Counted from the stretch's first letter, positions 25,609-35,883 are shown. The stretch is DNA of 64,000 bases from Eubacterium sp. AF22-9 (GCA_003458705.1 QRVH01000011.1:1-64000), one strand, 5' to 3'. Translations and numbers: made by a program. Notes: generated by a model from the sequence alone, not told the origin.

Positions 25609-27282
25609 TTACTCTTCTGCTGAACTTTTAAGAATAGCTCCTCTGTTTCCTGATGTAACGAGTGAAGCATATCTCTTTAAGTATCCTGTTGTTACCTTAG
25701 GTTCTCTTGGCTGCCACTTAGCCTTTCTTGCAGCAAGTTCTTCATCTGATACCTTAAGTTCAAGTTTAAGTCCCGGAATATCAATACTGATGATATCTCC
25801 TTCTTCAACTAATGAAATAGGTCCGCCAACAGCAGCCTCTGGTGATACATGGCCAATAGAAGCTCCACGGCTTGCACCTGAGAATCGTCCATCTGTAATA
25901 AGAGCAACTGATGAGCCAAGTCCCATACCTGCAATAGCTGATGTAGGATTAAGCATTTCTCTCATACCAGGACCACCCTTAGGGCCTTCGTAACGGATAA
26001 CAACTACATCACCTTCAACTATCTTACCACCCTTAATAGCAGCAATTGCATCTTCTTCTGAATCAAATACTCTTGCCGGACCTTCGTGTACAAGCATCTC
26101 TGGAACAACTGCTGAACGCTTGACTACTGATCCGTCTGGTGCAAGATTTCCTGAAAGAACTGCAAGACCACCTGTCTTACTGTATGCATTATCAACTGTT
26201 CTTATGACTTCAGGATTACGGTTGTATGCTGTTGCTATGCACTCGCCGATTGTCTTTCCTGAAACTGTCAGGCAGTCTGTATTAAGAAGTCCGATATCTG
26301 CAAGCTCTTTCATAACTGCATATACACCGCCTGCTTCATTAAGGTCTTCCATGTATGTTGGACCTGCTGGTGCAAGGTGGCAGAGATTAGGAGTCTTTTC
26401 ACTTATTGGGTTAGCGAATTTGATATCGAAATCAAATCCTATCTCATGTGCAATAGCCGGAAGGTGAAGCATTGAATTAGTAGAACATCCAAGTGCCATA
26501 TCTACTGTAAGGGCATTCATAATAGAATCCTTAGTGATGATATCTCTTGCTGTGATTCCCTTATTAACCATATCCATAACAGCCATGCCTGCGTGCTTTG
26601 CAAGCTTGATTCTCTCTGAATATACTGCTGGAATTGTACCATTGCCGCGAAGTCCCATACCAAGTGCCTCTGTAAGGCAGTTCATTGAATTGGCTGTGTA
26701 CATGCCTGAACATGAACCACATGTTGGGCATACCTTTTCCTCAAACTCAAGTACATCTTCCTCTGTCATTGTTCCTGCTGCATATGAACCAACAGCCTCA
26801 AACATTGAAGAAAGGCTTCTCTTCTTACCCTTAACATGACCTGCAAGCATTGGTCCGCCTGATACGAATACAGTTGGAAGATTAAGTCTTGCTGCTGCCA
26901 TTAAAAGTCCGGGAACATTCTTATCACAGTTAGGAACCATTACAAGTCCGTCAAACTGATGTGCAATTGCCATACACTCTGTTGAATCTGCAATTAAATC
27001 TCTTGTTACTAAAGAATATTTCATTCCGACATGTCCCATTGCAATACCATCACACACTGCAATAGCAGGGAATACTACAGGCACACCGCCTGCCTCAGCA
27101 ACTCCTAATTTAACTGCATTGACAATCTTATCAATATTCATATGACCTGGTACAATCTCATTATAAGAGCTTACAATACCAATCATAGGTTTCTTCATCT
27201 CTTCTGCTGTGAAGCCAAGTGCATTAAAAAGGCTTCGTGCAGGTGCCTGCTGCATACCACTTCTGGCGTTATCACTTATCAT
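25609..27282 (-). CDS. ilvD: Dihydroxy-acid dehydratase
   Basis: A 557-residue Fe-S dehydratase producing the 2-oxo acid precursors of valine and isoleucine. Cluster cysteines in [16 protein letters not shown] and [19 protein letters not shown]; substrate-binding [16 protein letters not shown] and the [22 protein letters not shown] signature near the C-terminus, all intact. AAGGAG lies seven bases before the ATG. Between leuB and ilvB, 37-50 bp gaps, one operon. Confidence 0.96.
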   Translation of the reverse strand: MISDNARSGMQQAPARSLFNALGFTAEEMKKPMIGIVSSYNEIVPGHMNIDKIVNAVKLGVAEAGGVPVVFPAIAVCDGIAMGHVGMKYSLVTRDLIADSTECMAIAHQFDGLVMVPNCDKNVPGLLMAAARLNLPTVFVSGGPMLAGHVKGKKRSLSSMFEAVGSYAAGTMTEEDVLEFEEKVCPTCGSCSGMYTANSMNCLTEALGMGLRGNGTIPAVYSERIKLAKHAGMAVMDMVNKGITARDIITKDSIMNALTVDMALGCSTNSMLHLPAIAHEIGFDFDIKFANPISEKTPNLCHLAPAGPTYMEDLNEAGGVYAVMKELADIGLLNTDCLTVSGKTIGECIATAYNRNPEVIRTVDNAYSKTGGLAVLSGNLAPDGSVVKRSAVVPEMLVHEGPARVFDSEEDAIAAIKGGKIVEGDVVVIRYEGPKGGPGMREMLNPTSAIAGMGLGSSVALITDGRFSGASRGASIGHVSPEAAVGGPISLVEEGDIISIDIPGLKLELKVSDEELAARKAKWQPREPKVTTGYLKRYASLVTSGNRGAILKSSAEE

Positions 27283-27319
27283 AGCTTATCTCCTTAATAT
27301 ATGTATTATTTAAAATGTA

Positions 27320-28402
27320 TTAAACTCTCTCTGCGATTAAGTCGCCCATCTTGTCAGTTCCTACAAGTGTGCATCCTTCTGACATAATATCAGTTGTTCT
27401 GTAGCCTTCCTTTAAAACGGCTGCGACTGCTGCTTCAATAGCATCTGCTTCCTTGTCAAGATCAAGTGAGTATCTTAACATCATGGCTGCACTGAGAATT
27501 GTAGCAATTGGATTAGCAACATTCTTTCCTGCAATATCAGGTGCTGAACCATGGCTTGGCTCATAAAGCCCTAACTTAGTCTTATTAAGGCTTGCACTTG
27601 ATAACATTCCGATTGAACCTGTTATCATACTTGCCTCATCTGATAATATATCTCCAAACATGTTCTCAGTAAGAATAACATCGAACTGTCCAGGATTCAT
27701 AACAAGCTGCATAGCACAGTTATCTACAAGCATGTCTGAAACTTCAACTTCCGGATAATCCTTTGCAACCTCATGTACAATCTTTCTCCAGAGTCTTGAA
27801 GAATCAAGAACATTTGCCTTATCAACGCTTGTTACTTTCTTTCTTCTCTTCATTGCAATCTCAAATCCCTTAATTGCAATTCTTCTGATTTCTTCTTCAT
27901 TATATGTAAGTGTATCAACGGCTGTCTCCAATCCGTCAATTTCCTTAGTATATCTATCACCAAAGTAAAGGCCGCCTGTAAGCTCTCTCATAATAACCAT
28001 ATCAAATCCGTCACCGATTATTTCTTCCTTTAATGGACACGCTGCCTTAAGTTCATCATAAAGATATGCCGGACGTAAATTAGCAAAAAGTCCTAATTCC
28101 TTACGAATCTTTAAAAGTCCCGCTTCTGGTCTTAAATTAGGTGCAACATCATACCACTTGGAATTACCCACATTGCCGCCAACTGCTCCAAGAAGTACAG
28201 CATCAGATGCTTTAGCTGTTGCTACTGCTTCATCTGTAAGTGGAACGCCATACTCATCAATTGAACATCCACCCATAAGAATCTTGGTATAATCGAACTT
28301 GTGACCGTATTTGTCAGCCACACTGTCAAGCACTTTCACAGCCTCTCTGACGATTTCTGGTCCTATTCCATCACCTGGAATTAAAGTTATTCTGCTTTCC
28401 AT
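27320..28402 (-). CDS. leuB: 3-isopropylmalate dehydrogenase
   Basis: A 360-residue decarboxylating dehydrogenase for leucine synthesis. Motifs: [21 protein letters not shown], catalytic Lys in [16 protein letters not shown], metal Asp in [25 protein letters not shown], and the NAD-binding [17 protein letters not shown]. leuC and leuD are not adjacent. First gene of the leuB-ilvD-ilvB operon behind a good promoter. Confidence 0.96.
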   Translation of the reverse strand: MESRITLIPGDGIGPEIVREAVKVLDSVADKYGHKFDYTKILMGGCSIDEYGVPLTDEAVATAKASDAVLLGAVGGNVGNSKWYDVAPNLRPEAGLLKIRKELGLFANLRPAYLYDELKAACPLKEEIIGDGFDMVIMRELTGGLYFGDRYTKEIDGLETAVDTLTYNEEEIRRIAIKGFEIAMKRRKKVTSVDKANVLDSSRLWRKIVHEVAKDYPEVEVSDMLVDNCAMQLVMNPGQFDVILTENMFGDILSDEASMITGSIGMLSSASLNKTKLGLYEPSHGSAPDIAGKNVANPIATILSAAMMLRYSLDLDKEADAIEAAVAAVLKEGYRTTDIMSEGCTLVGTDKMGDLIAERV

Positions 28403-28441
28403 AAACCTTTACCCCTTTTTCATATGATAATTCAATTTAAT

Positions 28442-28470
28442 ATGATATAACATTTGCACAACATTTTCAA
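28442..28470 (-). promoter_or_regulatory. Sigma-A promoter for leuB-ilvD-ilvB
   Basis: Minus strand: -35 TTGAAA (28465-28470), 17-bp spacer, -10 TATCAT (28442-28447). It begins right after the yajC terminator. The leader to leuB is only about 35 nt, too short for a T-box or leader peptide. Confidence 0.6.
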
Positions 28471-28471
28471 T

Positions 28472-28517
28472 AAAAAAAGGATTCCTGACCAGACAAATGT
28501 GTCTGACCCGGAATCCT
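28472..28517 (-). terminator. Terminator after yajC
   Basis: An 18-bp stem (28478-28495 with 28500-28517) with one central G/A mismatch and two G·U pairs on the minus strand, 4-nt loop, followed by seven T residues. Confidence 0.85.
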
Positions 28518-28538
28518 GCTTTAATTAATTGCCTTTAA

Positions 28539-28829
28539 TTATTCTGCTGATGTGCTGTCTGATGGCTTCTCAACCTGAGCAATTGCCTTCTTCTGCATTG
28601 AGATACGGCAGTTCTTGTTGTTACCGAATTCAACAATTACATCATCATCTGATATATCGATAAGAACACCATAGAAACCGCTTGTTGTAAGAACATAATC
28701 ACCGATTTCCATAGAATCCATAAGTGCCTGTGTTCTCTTCTGCTCCTTCTTCTGTGGCTTGATTGCAAGGAAATACATCATTGCACCAATAACAACTACA
28801 TATACAATAATAATACCAATTGAACCCAT
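28539..28829 (-). CDS. yajC: Preprotein translocase subunit YajC
   Basis: A 96-residue protein: one N-terminal transmembrane helix (IGIIIVYVVVIGAMMYFLAI), then the YajC domain (KPQKKEQKRTQALMDSMEIGDYVLTTSGFYGVLIDI, and EFGNNKNCRISMQKKAIAQV). It accompanies SecDF in the Sec translocon. The ATG at 28829 has GGAGG at the right distance; a longer upstream reading of 39 codons lacks support. The tgt-yajC neighbourhood is classic. Confidence 0.93.
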   Translation of the reverse strand: MGSIGIIIVYVVVIGAMMYFLAIKPQKKEQKRTQALMDSMEIGDYVLTTSGFYGVLIDISDDDVIVEFGNNKNCRISMQKKAIAQVEKPSDSTSAE

Positions 28830-28978
28830 AATAATTCCTCCAGATTTTCTTTCAAACTTAACATATAATACATAATTGACGGCAACTTGTCTACCACAAA
28901 ATGTATTTTTTACAAAATATTTATAAACATACGGCAGTACTGCCAATTAACATTGCTTATCAGTCCAAATGCTTAATA

Positions 28979-30115
28979 TTACTGCTTGTCGTATGTCTTC
29001 ATCTGATATAATGTCTCTTCCTTGAAGCTTGCATATCTTCCTTCTTCAATCGCACCTCTTATGTCTGTCATAAGATGGTTGTAGTAGTAAAGATTATGAA
29101 GAACGCACAGACGCATACCAAGCATTTCCTTAGCTTTAAGAAGATGTCTTACATACGCTCTTGTGTAATTCTGGCAGCAAGGACATCCACAGCCTTCCTC
29201 GATTGGTGCTGTATCTGTCTCATACTTTGCATTAAAAAGGTTAATCTTTCCGAACTTAGTATATACATGTCCGTGACGGCCATTTCTTGAAGGATATACG
29301 CAGTCGAAGAAATCAATTCCTCTGTCTACTGACTCAAGAATATTGGCTGGTGTTCCAACACCCATAAGGTATGTTGGCTTATCCTGTGGAAGATATGGCA
29401 CTACATTATCGAGTACATCATACATTTCCTCATGTGTTTCACCTACGGCAAGTCCGCCTACTGCATAACCGTCAAGGTCTAACTCTGATATTCTCTTAGC
29501 ATGGTCAATTCTTATATCATTGAACACACCACCCTGATTGATACCGAAAAGCATCTGATCCGGATTAACTGTATCAGGAAGTGAGTTAAGCCTTGCCATC
29601 TCTTTCTTGCAGCGCTCTAACCAGCGGTATGTTCTGTCAACAGAATTCTGGATATACTTTCTGTCTGCTTTGGCTGGCGCACACTCGTCAAATGCCATTG
29701 CAATTGTTGAACCGAGATTAGACTGTATCTGCATACTTTCCTCTGGTCCCATAAATATCTTATGACCGTCAATATGTGACTGGAAAGTAACGCCCTCTTC
29801 CTTAATCTTACGGAGTCCTGCAAGTGAGAACACCTGGAATCCACCCGAATCTGTAAGGATTGGCTTGTCCCAATTCATAAACTTGTGAAGTCCTCCAAGC
29901 TGCTTAATTATCTTATCGCCCGGTCTTACATGAAGATGGTAAGTATTAGATAATTCAATCTGTGTTCCTATCTGCTGTAAATCAGTTGTCGCAACCGCGC
30001 CTTTAATGGCCGCAACTGTTCCGACATTCATAAATACAGGTGTCTGCACAGTTCCATGTACTGTTGTGAACTCTGCTCTTTTTGCCCTGCCATCCGTCTT
30101 TAAAACTTTATACAT
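28979..30115 (-). CDS. tgt: Queuine/preQ1 tRNA-guanine transglycosylase
   Basis: A 378-residue enzyme exchanging guanine-34 for preQ1 in GUN-anticodon tRNAs. Nucleophile and base-recognition aspartates in LTDSGGFQVFSL and in FFDCVYPSRNGRHGHVYT; zinc site CGCPCC plus the later Cys/His (LCVLHNLYYY). Full-length. 11 bp downstream of aroC; AAAGGAG precedes the ATG. Confidence 0.96.
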   Translation of the reverse strand: MYKVLKTDGRAKRAEFTTVHGTVQTPVFMNVGTVAAIKGAVATTDLQQIGTQIELSNTYHLHVRPGDKIIKQLGGLHKFMNWDKPILTDSGGFQVFSLAGLRKIKEEGVTFQSHIDGHKIFMGPEESMQIQSNLGSTIAMAFDECAPAKADRKYIQNSVDRTYRWLERCKKEMARLNSLPDTVNPDQMLFGINQGGVFNDIRIDHAKRISELDLDGYAVGGLAVGETHEEMYDVLDNVVPYLPQDKPTYLMGVGTPANILESVDRGIDFFDCVYPSRNGRHGHVYTKFGKINLFNAKYETDTAPIEEGCGCPCCQNYTRAYVRHLLKAKEMLGMRLCVLHNLYYYNHLMTDIRGAIEEGRYASFKEETLYQMKTYDKQ

Positions 30116-30126
30116 ATCTGCTCCTT

Positions 30127-31227
30127 TTATTTTCTGTAAAACTCTTTAACTTTGTCCATTCTTGCCGTCATATTGTCAAATATCAGGTCAACAAGTGTAA
30201 GTGCTGTCATAGCTTCAACCACAACAACTGCTCTTGGAACTATCATAGGATCATGTCTTCCTTTGATTGAAACCTCAATATCCTCTCCCTGCTTATTAAC
30301 AGTTTCCTGCAATGCACTAATTGAAGGTGTCGGTTTTACCGCTGCCCTGAACACAAGCTCATCACCGTCGCTTATTCCGCCAAGCACTCCGCCGCTGTGA
30401 TTAGTCAGCTTGCTAACCCTGCCATCCTTCATTACGAATTCATCATTATTATACTTTCCTGTAACTTTAGCTGTTTCAAAGCCGTCTCCAATCTCAAAGC
30501 CTTTGACAGCCCCGATTGACATTATTGCCTTGGCAAGATTAGCGTCAAGCTTTTCAAATGTAGGATTACCAATTCCAGTCATCATGCCTGTAACCCTGCA
30601 TTCAATGACACCACCGATTGAATCTCCAACTGACATCTTGCTCTCTGCAAAAGCCTTAACCTTCTCTGCAGCTTCCTTATCAGGCATGTTAAATGCATTA
30701 TTATCTCTTTCAGCTATATCAAACTTATCATAATCAATGCCAATTCCGCCGATTTCTTTAGCATATGCTGTAATATTAATTCCAAGCTCTTTAAGAATCT
30801 TCATAGCGATTGCACCGGCTGCAACTCTTCCGATTGTCTCTCTTCCAGAGCTTCTTCCACCGCCTCTGTAATCCCTGAATCCGAATTTCTCGTCAAATGT
30901 ATAATCAGCATGTCCCGGTCTGTAATAATTAGCTATCTCTGAATAGTCAGCAGACCTCTGTGTCTTATTATATACTGCAAGTGATATTGGAGTTCCGGTA
31001 GTCTTGCCTTCAAATACACCTGAAAGAATATGTACCTCATCATCTTCCTTTCTTGGTGTAGTAAACTTTGACTGTCCCGGTTTTCTTCTGTCTAACTGCT
31101 CCTGAATATCTTCCTCACAAAGAGGCAGACCTGCAGGACACCCGTCAATTACAACTCCAAGTCCCTCTCCATGCGACTCTCCCCATGTTGATATCTTAAA
31201 TATATTTCCAAACACTGAACCTGCCAT
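30127..31227 (-). CDS. aroC: Chorismate synthase
   Basis: A 366-residue FMN-dependent enzyme that converts 5-enolpyruvylshikimate-3-phosphate to chorismate. Signatures: GESHGEGLGVVIDGCPAG at the N-terminus, DYRGGGRSSGRETIGRVAAGAIA in the centre, and RHDPMIVPRAVVVVEAMTAL at the end. Length is typical. It shares a divergent 160-bp intergenic region with the plus-strand Hsp70 gene. Precedes tgt in the same direction. Confidence 0.96.
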   Translation of the reverse strand: MAGSVFGNIFKISTWGESHGEGLGVVIDGCPAGLPLCEEDIQEQLDRRKPGQSKFTTPRKEDDEVHILSGVFEGKTTGTPISLAVYNKTQRSADYSEIANYYRPGHADYTFDEKFGFRDYRGGGRSSGRETIGRVAAGAIAMKILKELGINITAYAKEIGGIGIDYDKFDIAERDNNAFNMPDKEAAEKVKAFAESKMSVGDSIGGVIECRVTGMMTGIGNPTFEKLDANLAKAIMSIGAVKGFEIGDGFETAKVTGKYNNDEFVMKDGRVSKLTNHSGGVLGGISDGDELVFRAAVKPTPSISALQETVNKQGEDIEVSIKGRHDPMIVPRAVVVVEAMTALTLVDLIFDNMTARMDKVKEFYRK

Positions 31228-31328
31228 AATATATTCTCCTCATCTTTTCAATAGGATTTATTTTAACATTATTAAAATATATATCATCAAGCAAAACCCC
31301 AATTTATTAATTTTTTATTTTTTCTTAA

Positions 31329-31356
31329 TAGTCAAATGTATTTTATATGGTAGAAT
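31329..31356 (+). promoter_or_regulatory. Possible promoter for the Hsp70 paralog
   Basis: Plus strand: -10 TAGAAT (31351-31356) with an extended TGG just upstream, 16-bp spacer, weak -35 TAGTCA (31329-31334). No CIRCE inverted repeat is visible, so control by HrcA is not suggested. Confidence 0.4.
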
Positions 31357-31387
31357 AAATGTATCAATATTTTGAATGGAGTTTATT

Positions 31388-33133
31388 ATGGGAACTGTTA
31401 TAGGAATTGATTTAGGAACAACTAACAGCTGTGTGGCTGTTATTGAAGGTGATACGCCTACCGTCATCACCAGCAAAGAAGGCTACCGCACAACCCCTTC
31501 TGTTGTAGCCTTTACAAAATCAAAGGAACGGATTGTTGGTGATGCCGCCAAGAGGCAGGCTGCCGTCAACTCTGACAGAACTATATTCTCTATCAAGAGA
31601 CACATGGGTACGGACTATCGCATGAAGATTGACGGAAAGTATTATACTCCTCAGGAAATCTCTGCATTTATACTTATGAAGTTAAAGGAAGACGCTGAGG
31701 ATTTCTTAGGACAGCCTGTGACAGACGCTGTTGTAACTGTGCCTGCCTATTTTACTGACGCACAGAGACAGGCTACTAAAGATGCCGGTAAGATTGCCGG
31801 GCTTAACATATTAAGAATTATCAATGAGCCTACTTCTGCCGCTCTCGCGTACGGACTTGACAATGGTACGGCACAGAAGGTTCTTGTGTATGACTTAGGT
31901 GGTGGAACTTTTGATGTATCTGTTATCGATATCGGTGATAATGTCATTGAAGTTCTTGCGACTTCAGGTGACAATCACTTAGGTGGTGATGATTTTGATG
32001 AAAGAATCGTTAATTATCTTGTTGAACAGTTTAAGATAAGTGACGGTATCAATCTTTCAAAGGATGCCTCTGCGATGCAGCGTTTAAGGGAAGAAGCTGA
32101 AAAAGCAAAGAAGGAGCTGTCTTCTTCTGTGACAACTAATATTAATCTTCCTTTTATCGCCATGGCCAAGGACGGACCGCACCATATTGATATCACTCTA
32201 TCAAGACATACATTTAATGAACTTACTGCTGACCTTGTGGACAGAACAATCACCCCTGTTGAGAATGCACTGCATGATGCAGGTCTTTCCAAGACAGACA
32301 TTAATATGGTTTTATTGGTTGGTGGTTCTACAAGAATCCCTGCTGTCGCTGATAAGGTAAGACAGCTTATGGGAAAAGAACCATCAAGAAATCTCAATCC
32401 TGATGAATGTGTAGCCCTTGGTGCTGCAGTTCAGGGTGGCAAGCTTGGAAACCAGCTTCAGGCCGGTTCTGCTGCTTCTGAAATCATACTTATGGATGTA
32501 ACCCCTATGTCTCTTTCTATTGAGACTATGGGTGGAATTGCAAGCAGGCTTATTGAAAGAAACACTACCATTCCTACAAGACACAGCCAGATATTTACTA
32601 CTGCCGGCAATTTCCAGACATCCGTTGATATCAAGGTTTTTCAGGGTGAGCGAAAGTTTACAAGGGACAACAAACTGCTTGGCAACTTCCGTCTTAATGG
32701 TATTAAACGTGCGATGGCAGGAGTCCCACAGATTGAGGTAACATTTGACATTGATGTTAATGGTATTGTCAATGTATCTGCCAAGGATTTAGGTACCGGA
32801 AGGGAACAGAGCATTACTATCACTTCAAGCTCTAACATGACCGAAGAAGAGATTGAAAAAGCCCGCTGGGAGGCTGAAATCTACAGCAAGCAGGACGAAG
32901 CATACCAGAGTTTCATTGATATAAGAGAAGACGCAGTAAGAACTCTTAATGAGGCCAACAACGCCCTTGCTGCCAACAAGAAGGTCTGGGAAAAGGATAA
33001 GAAAAAGAATGTTAAGACTCAGATTGGACATCTGGGTAAGCTTATATCTAAAGCTCCTATTGATAAACTTGATGAAGAAAGGGCAGCTTCCCTGCATGAA
33101 GCTGCGGAGGCGGTGAGAGAGGCTTTAAGGTAG
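31388..33133 (+). CDS. Hsp70 family chaperone (DnaK paralog)
   Basis: A 581-residue Hsp70. Nucleotide-binding domain complete: [44 protein letters not shown]. Linker and beta substrate domain ([13 protein letters not shown] ... [11 protein letters not shown]) and a helical lid are present, but it ends soon after the lid, without the ~30-residue acidic tail of canonical DnaK. It is alone on the plus strand, without grpE, hrcA or dnaJ, so it is probably a second, specialised Hsp70. ATG at 31388 chosen because GGAG lies six bases upstream. Confidence 0.88.
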   Translation: MGTVIGIDLGTTNSCVAVIEGDTPTVITSKEGYRTTPSVVAFTKSKERIVGDAAKRQAAVNSDRTIFSIKRHMGTDYRMKIDGKYYTPQEISAFILMKLKEDAEDFLGQPVTDAVVTVPAYFTDAQRQATKDAGKIAGLNILRIINEPTSAALAYGLDNGTAQKVLVYDLGGGTFDVSVIDIGDNVIEVLATSGDNHLGGDDFDERIVNYLVEQFKISDGINLSKDASAMQRLREEAEKAKKELSSSVTTNINLPFIAMAKDGPHHIDITLSRHTFNELTADLVDRTITPVENALHDAGLSKTDINMVLLVGGSTRIPAVADKVRQLMGKEPSRNLNPDECVALGAAVQGGKLGNQLQAGSAASEIILMDVTPMSLSIETMGGIASRLIERNTTIPTRHSQIFTTAGNFQTSVDIKVFQGERKFTRDNKLLGNFRLNGIKRAMAGVPQIEVTFDIDVNGIVNVSAKDLGTGREQSITITSSSNMTEEEIEKARWEAEIYSKQDEAYQSFIDIREDAVRTLNEANNALAANKKVWEKDKKKNVKTQIGHLGKLISKAPIDKLDEERAASLHEAAEAVREALR

Positions 33134-33138
33134 TGATG

Positions 33139-33177
33139 AAAAAGACCGGTTCAGGCATTAACTGAACCGGTCTTTTT
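33139..33177. terminator. Bidirectional terminator between the Hsp70 and EamA genes
   Basis: Stem gaccggttcag/ctgaaccggtc flanked by A-runs on the left and T-runs on the right, 7-nt loop. It serves convergent genes: dnaK-like on plus and EamA on minus. Confidence 0.9.
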
Positions 33178-33179
33178 TT

Positions 33180-34127
33180 CTACTCTGCTTTCTTCCCCTT
33201 CACATTAACTATACATATTCCTATGCAAACAAGTACTAACGCTATAAGTGCATTTATTCCAAGCTCTTTGCTTCCCTCTCCAAGCCACCATGCTGAAAGA
33301 AGCACGCCGAATACCGGGTTGGTGAAACCGAAGATTGCTACCTTAGATACCGGGTTGTGCTTTAACAGTATTCCCCATATTGAGTAGGCTACGGCTGATA
33401 TGCATGCAAGATAAAATAACATGAGTATTGCTGATACTGACACATGTGTAATTCTGCCTCCCATCACAAGCCCTAATATAATCATTACTATTCCGCCGAA
33501 TATGAACTGATAACCGCTCAACATAACCGGATTGTCTTTCTTTGAATAGTTCTTCATAAGGCATGATGAAAATGCATATGACAACGCACATAAGAACAGA
33601 CTTCCGTCACCCATAATACTTAAATTCATGTCGATTTTCTGTCCATTCATGCTGACTACGATAACACCTGCAAAACCAATCACACAGCCGATAATTTTCT
33701 TCAGATTCAGCTTTTCCTGTCTGAATATAATTGTCGATACAAGTATTACGAAAAATGTGTTAGAACCGTTAATTATTGACGCCTTTACTCCGCTGTTGTG
33801 TGCAAGTCCGATATAGAAGAATATGTACTGCAGAATTGTCTGGAACATTGCCAGTTTTACAATGCTTGGTACACTTGATTTCGTTGGAAGCAGCATTTTT
33901 CTGTTAAGAATACTTCCAATTAAGATTGTAAGCACTCCTGCAAAAACAAATCTTGTTCCTGCAAATAATACCTGTGTCCATGTTTCACTTGACGGTATCT
34001 TAAACAGCGCATATCCTAATTTTATACATGGTGATGCGCTTCCCCAAAGGAATGTACACACAAGTGCAAGGGCGCACACCACCCATGTTTTCTGTAAAAA
34101 ATCTTTTTTCTCGTTTGTTTTTTCCAT
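33180..34127 (-). CDS. EamA/DMT family transporter
   Basis: A 315-residue protein with ten predicted transmembrane helices in two EamA repeats (about residues 15-150 and 165-305). FLWGSASPCIKLGYALF at the start of repeat 1 and GDGSLFLCALSYAFSSCLMKNY at the start of repeat 2 are typical. Such drug/metabolite transporters often export amino acids or metabolites; the substrate is unknown. Stands alone, 18 bp after hipA, before a bidirectional terminator. Confidence 0.9.
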   Translation of the reverse strand: MEKTNEKKDFLQKTWVVCALALVCTFLWGSASPCIKLGYALFKIPSSETWTQVLFAGTRFVFAGVLTILIGSILNRKMLLPTKSSVPSIVKLAMFQTILQYIFFYIGLAHNSGVKASIINGSNTFFVILVSTIIFRQEKLNLKKIIGCVIGFAGVIVVSMNGQKIDMNLSIMGDGSLFLCALSYAFSSCLMKNYSKKDNPVMLSGYQFIFGGIVMIILGLVMGGRITHVSVSAILMLFYLACISAVAYSIWGILLKHNPVSKVAIFGFTNPVFGVLLSAWWLGEGSKELGINALIALVLVCIGICIVNVKGKKAE

Positions 34128-34145
34128 GATTAATCTCCTGTTTTT

Positions 34146-35441
34146 CTAATATTTATTATTTCTGATTATAATGTCATTCATCATCTGACAGGTTTTCTCC
34201 CTGACACCTGCCATTTCCATATAATCTGAAAATCTTTTTGCTACATCTTCTATATACGATATTATTGCATCACATTTTCTTTTGCTTACTCCCATGTTTA
34301 TTCCACATTTTATCAAATCATCATAACTTATATCTGAACTTTTTCCATTTATAAGCATCTGATGTGCTTTCAACCACATATTGCTGCTGTCATATGCAAA
34401 TGTGACATCGTATGCGGGTGACAATCTCCATGAACCATTCTTATCCATCAGAAAAGAGACATTTTTTACATGATCATCCTGATTAATCAGAATAACATTA
34501 AAAACCATTCTTCTATAAAATTGTTCCACATCTGAATATGGTATGCCAAGTCTGTTCATATAATATGCTGCCTGTTCATAACTGCATAATCCCGGAGTAT
34601 TGTAATCTATGTGTGAAATTGCTCCTAATGTCTGCATATGAATTTTTTTATTGTTGTTTCTATCGAAACGTTTAGTTATAAAATGTGCATATCCGGCATC
34701 TTCAAGCAGACGGCATTCATTCATAATTACCCCCGCTGCTTTTGCCATAAGATAATATCCGTATTCTATTCTTGTATATTCTACTGAATCTTCCAGATTA
34801 TGATCCCCATTTTTAGATACTCCATCAAACTTCATAAGCCAGTATTCAAATCCATCACCAGCATTAATCTGTCCACTTTTTATTTCTCCCGTATCTTCAT
34901 TCCATGCAATCAGCGCCTTTGCTCTTGCACCACCTGCAGATGTTCCCAATAGCACAAGCTGGCTATATCCAGCATTATCTTTCAGATTAATCAGCTTATC
35001 TTTTCTATCAGATAATACATCAGATGCAAACTCTACCATTTTCGATATATTAACATCCTCTATTGTACTGTCAAACGGACTTGTTGCTGGTATATATTCT
35101 AATGCACCCATACCTCTTTTTCCTGTATAGCACAGTCTGTCTATAACATTAAATTCACTAATTGATTTTCCCTGTTCAGCCAGCCATCTGTCTATAATTT
35201 TATTACCAAATTTATCTGGAAGTGAATCCGCTACCAATCCAGGTGCTCCATGAAATGATGTCCTTGCAAGTTCCGGAAATTCATACACTCTTTCTGATAA
35301 TGGCATATGTATAGGTGATACCTCAATGTTACTCTTTAAAAAATCTTTATCATACTCAAATGCAACAACCCCATTTGCTTCATTCATATGAATTATTCCA
35401 ATTCTTGTACCCCAAAGCATTACCTCCGCTGTATTTATCAT
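34146..35441 (-). CDS. hipA: HipA-family toxin serine/threonine kinase
   Basis: A 431-residue HipA-type kinase. E. coli HipA phosphorylates glutamyl-tRNA synthetase, halting translation and promoting persistence. N-terminal HipA_N subdomain (EVMLWGTRIGIIH ... PLSERVYEFPELA); then the P-loop-like ejection-loop region GTSAGGARAKALIAW, GFEYWLMKFDG, the catalytic loop VFNVILINQDDHVKNVSF and the metal-binding LSPAYDVTFAY. All look intact, so the kinase is predicted active. It begins with ATGA overlapping the end of the extended antitoxin frame, i.e. translational coupling to hipB; GGGGGGAAG precedes the start. Confidence 0.88.
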   Translation of the reverse strand: MINTAEVMLWGTRIGIIHMNEANGVVAFEYDKDFLKSNIEVSPIHMPLSERVYEFPELARTSFHGAPGLVADSLPDKFGNKIIDRWLAEQGKSISEFNVIDRLCYTGKRGMGALEYIPATSPFDSTIEDVNISKMVEFASDVLSDRKDKLINLKDNAGYSQLVLLGTSAGGARAKALIAWNEDTGEIKSGQINAGDGFEYWLMKFDGVSKNGDHNLEDSVEYTRIEYGYYLMAKAAGVIMNECRLLEDAGYAHFITKRFDRNNNKKIHMQTLGAISHIDYNTPGLCSYEQAAYYMNRLGIPYSDVEQFYRRMVFNVILINQDDHVKNVSFLMDKNGSWRLSPAYDVTFAYDSSNMWLKAHQMLINGKSSDISYDDLIKCGINMGVSKRKCDAIISYIEDVAKRFSDYMEMAGVREKTCQMMNDIIIRNNKY

Positions 35442-35512
35442 TCATCTTCCCCCCATTTAAATCCAGTATCTGCTTTTCTTTTTGCAGATGCTCTCTGCCT
35501 TGTTTTACATTT

Positions 35513-35749
35513 TCAATAAGATGATGGCCGGTTGTTCATATCTGGTATCACATTCACGAAATTATTCATAAGCTCCATCGCATTCATTAATTTCATAAAA
35601 TTAACAAGGCTTATATCTTCTCCACTTTCAAACCGTGTAATACTTCTTAATGAAACGCCTGATTTATCTGAAAGTTCTTTCTGTGTTAATGGATAACTTA
35701 TCCTATATGCCTTAAACCTGATAACAACTTCCTCATAATCACTAATCAT
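35513..35749 (-). CDS. hipB: HipB-type XRE antitoxin with a premature in-frame stop
   Basis: A 78-residue HTH protein (ELSDKSGVSLRSITRFESGED) as found with HipA toxins; AGGAGATG lies before the ATG. The frame stops at TGA (35513-35515), but beyond the stop it stays open for 24 more codons, giving a basic then aromatic tail (TRQRASAKRKA ... FKWGEDE). It then ends in ATGA overlapping the hipA start. That tail and overlap look like the original end of the antitoxin, so the TGA is probably a nonsense substitution (for example a Leu TTA changed to TGA). The DNA-binding domain is intact and may still repress; tail-dependent toxin contact may be lost. Confidence 0.8.
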   Translation of the reverse strand: MISDYEEVVIRFKAYRISYPLTQKELSDKSGVSLRSITRFESGEDISLVNFMKLMNAMELMNNFVNVIPDMNNRPSSY

Positions 35750-35804
35750 AATTAAACATCTCCTAATCCATAAATCTTATATATCTTATTCAAATGTTTT
35801 TTGT

Positions 35805-35883
35805 ATTATATCATATCAATAATTAATTAGCAATATATGGCGCATTGAGCCATATTTTAGCACTTAATACGCCATATATTGCT
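35805..35883 (-). promoter_or_regulatory. hipBA promoter with inverted-repeat operator
   Basis: Minus strand: -35 TTGCTA (35828-35833), 17-bp spacer, -10 TATAAT (35805-35810), about 55 bp before hipB. A perfect 14-bp inverted repeat agcaatatatggcg (35829-35842 and 35870-35883) overlaps the -35 box. A further half-site (gccatat, 35849-35855) lies between the arms. The arrangement fits autorepression by HipB. The distal arm overlaps the gerA stop, so it could also act as a weak terminator, although no T-run follows. Confidence 0.6.

Noticed and set aside
28403..28471. T-box or leader-peptide attenuator ahead of leuB
   Set aside because: The transcript leader from the identified promoter is about 35 nt and lacks a hairpin or leucine-rich peptide.
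35513..35515. TGA in hipB read as selenocysteine or recoding
   Set aside because: No SECIS-like hairpin is evident right after it, the protein family has no selenoproteins, and no other gene in the window uses TGA as sense.
35829..35883. Inverted repeat interpreted as the terminator of gerA
   Set aside because: The loop is long and no T-run follows on the minus strand; overlap with the hipBA -35 box makes an operator the better reading, though a minor role in termination cannot be excluded.
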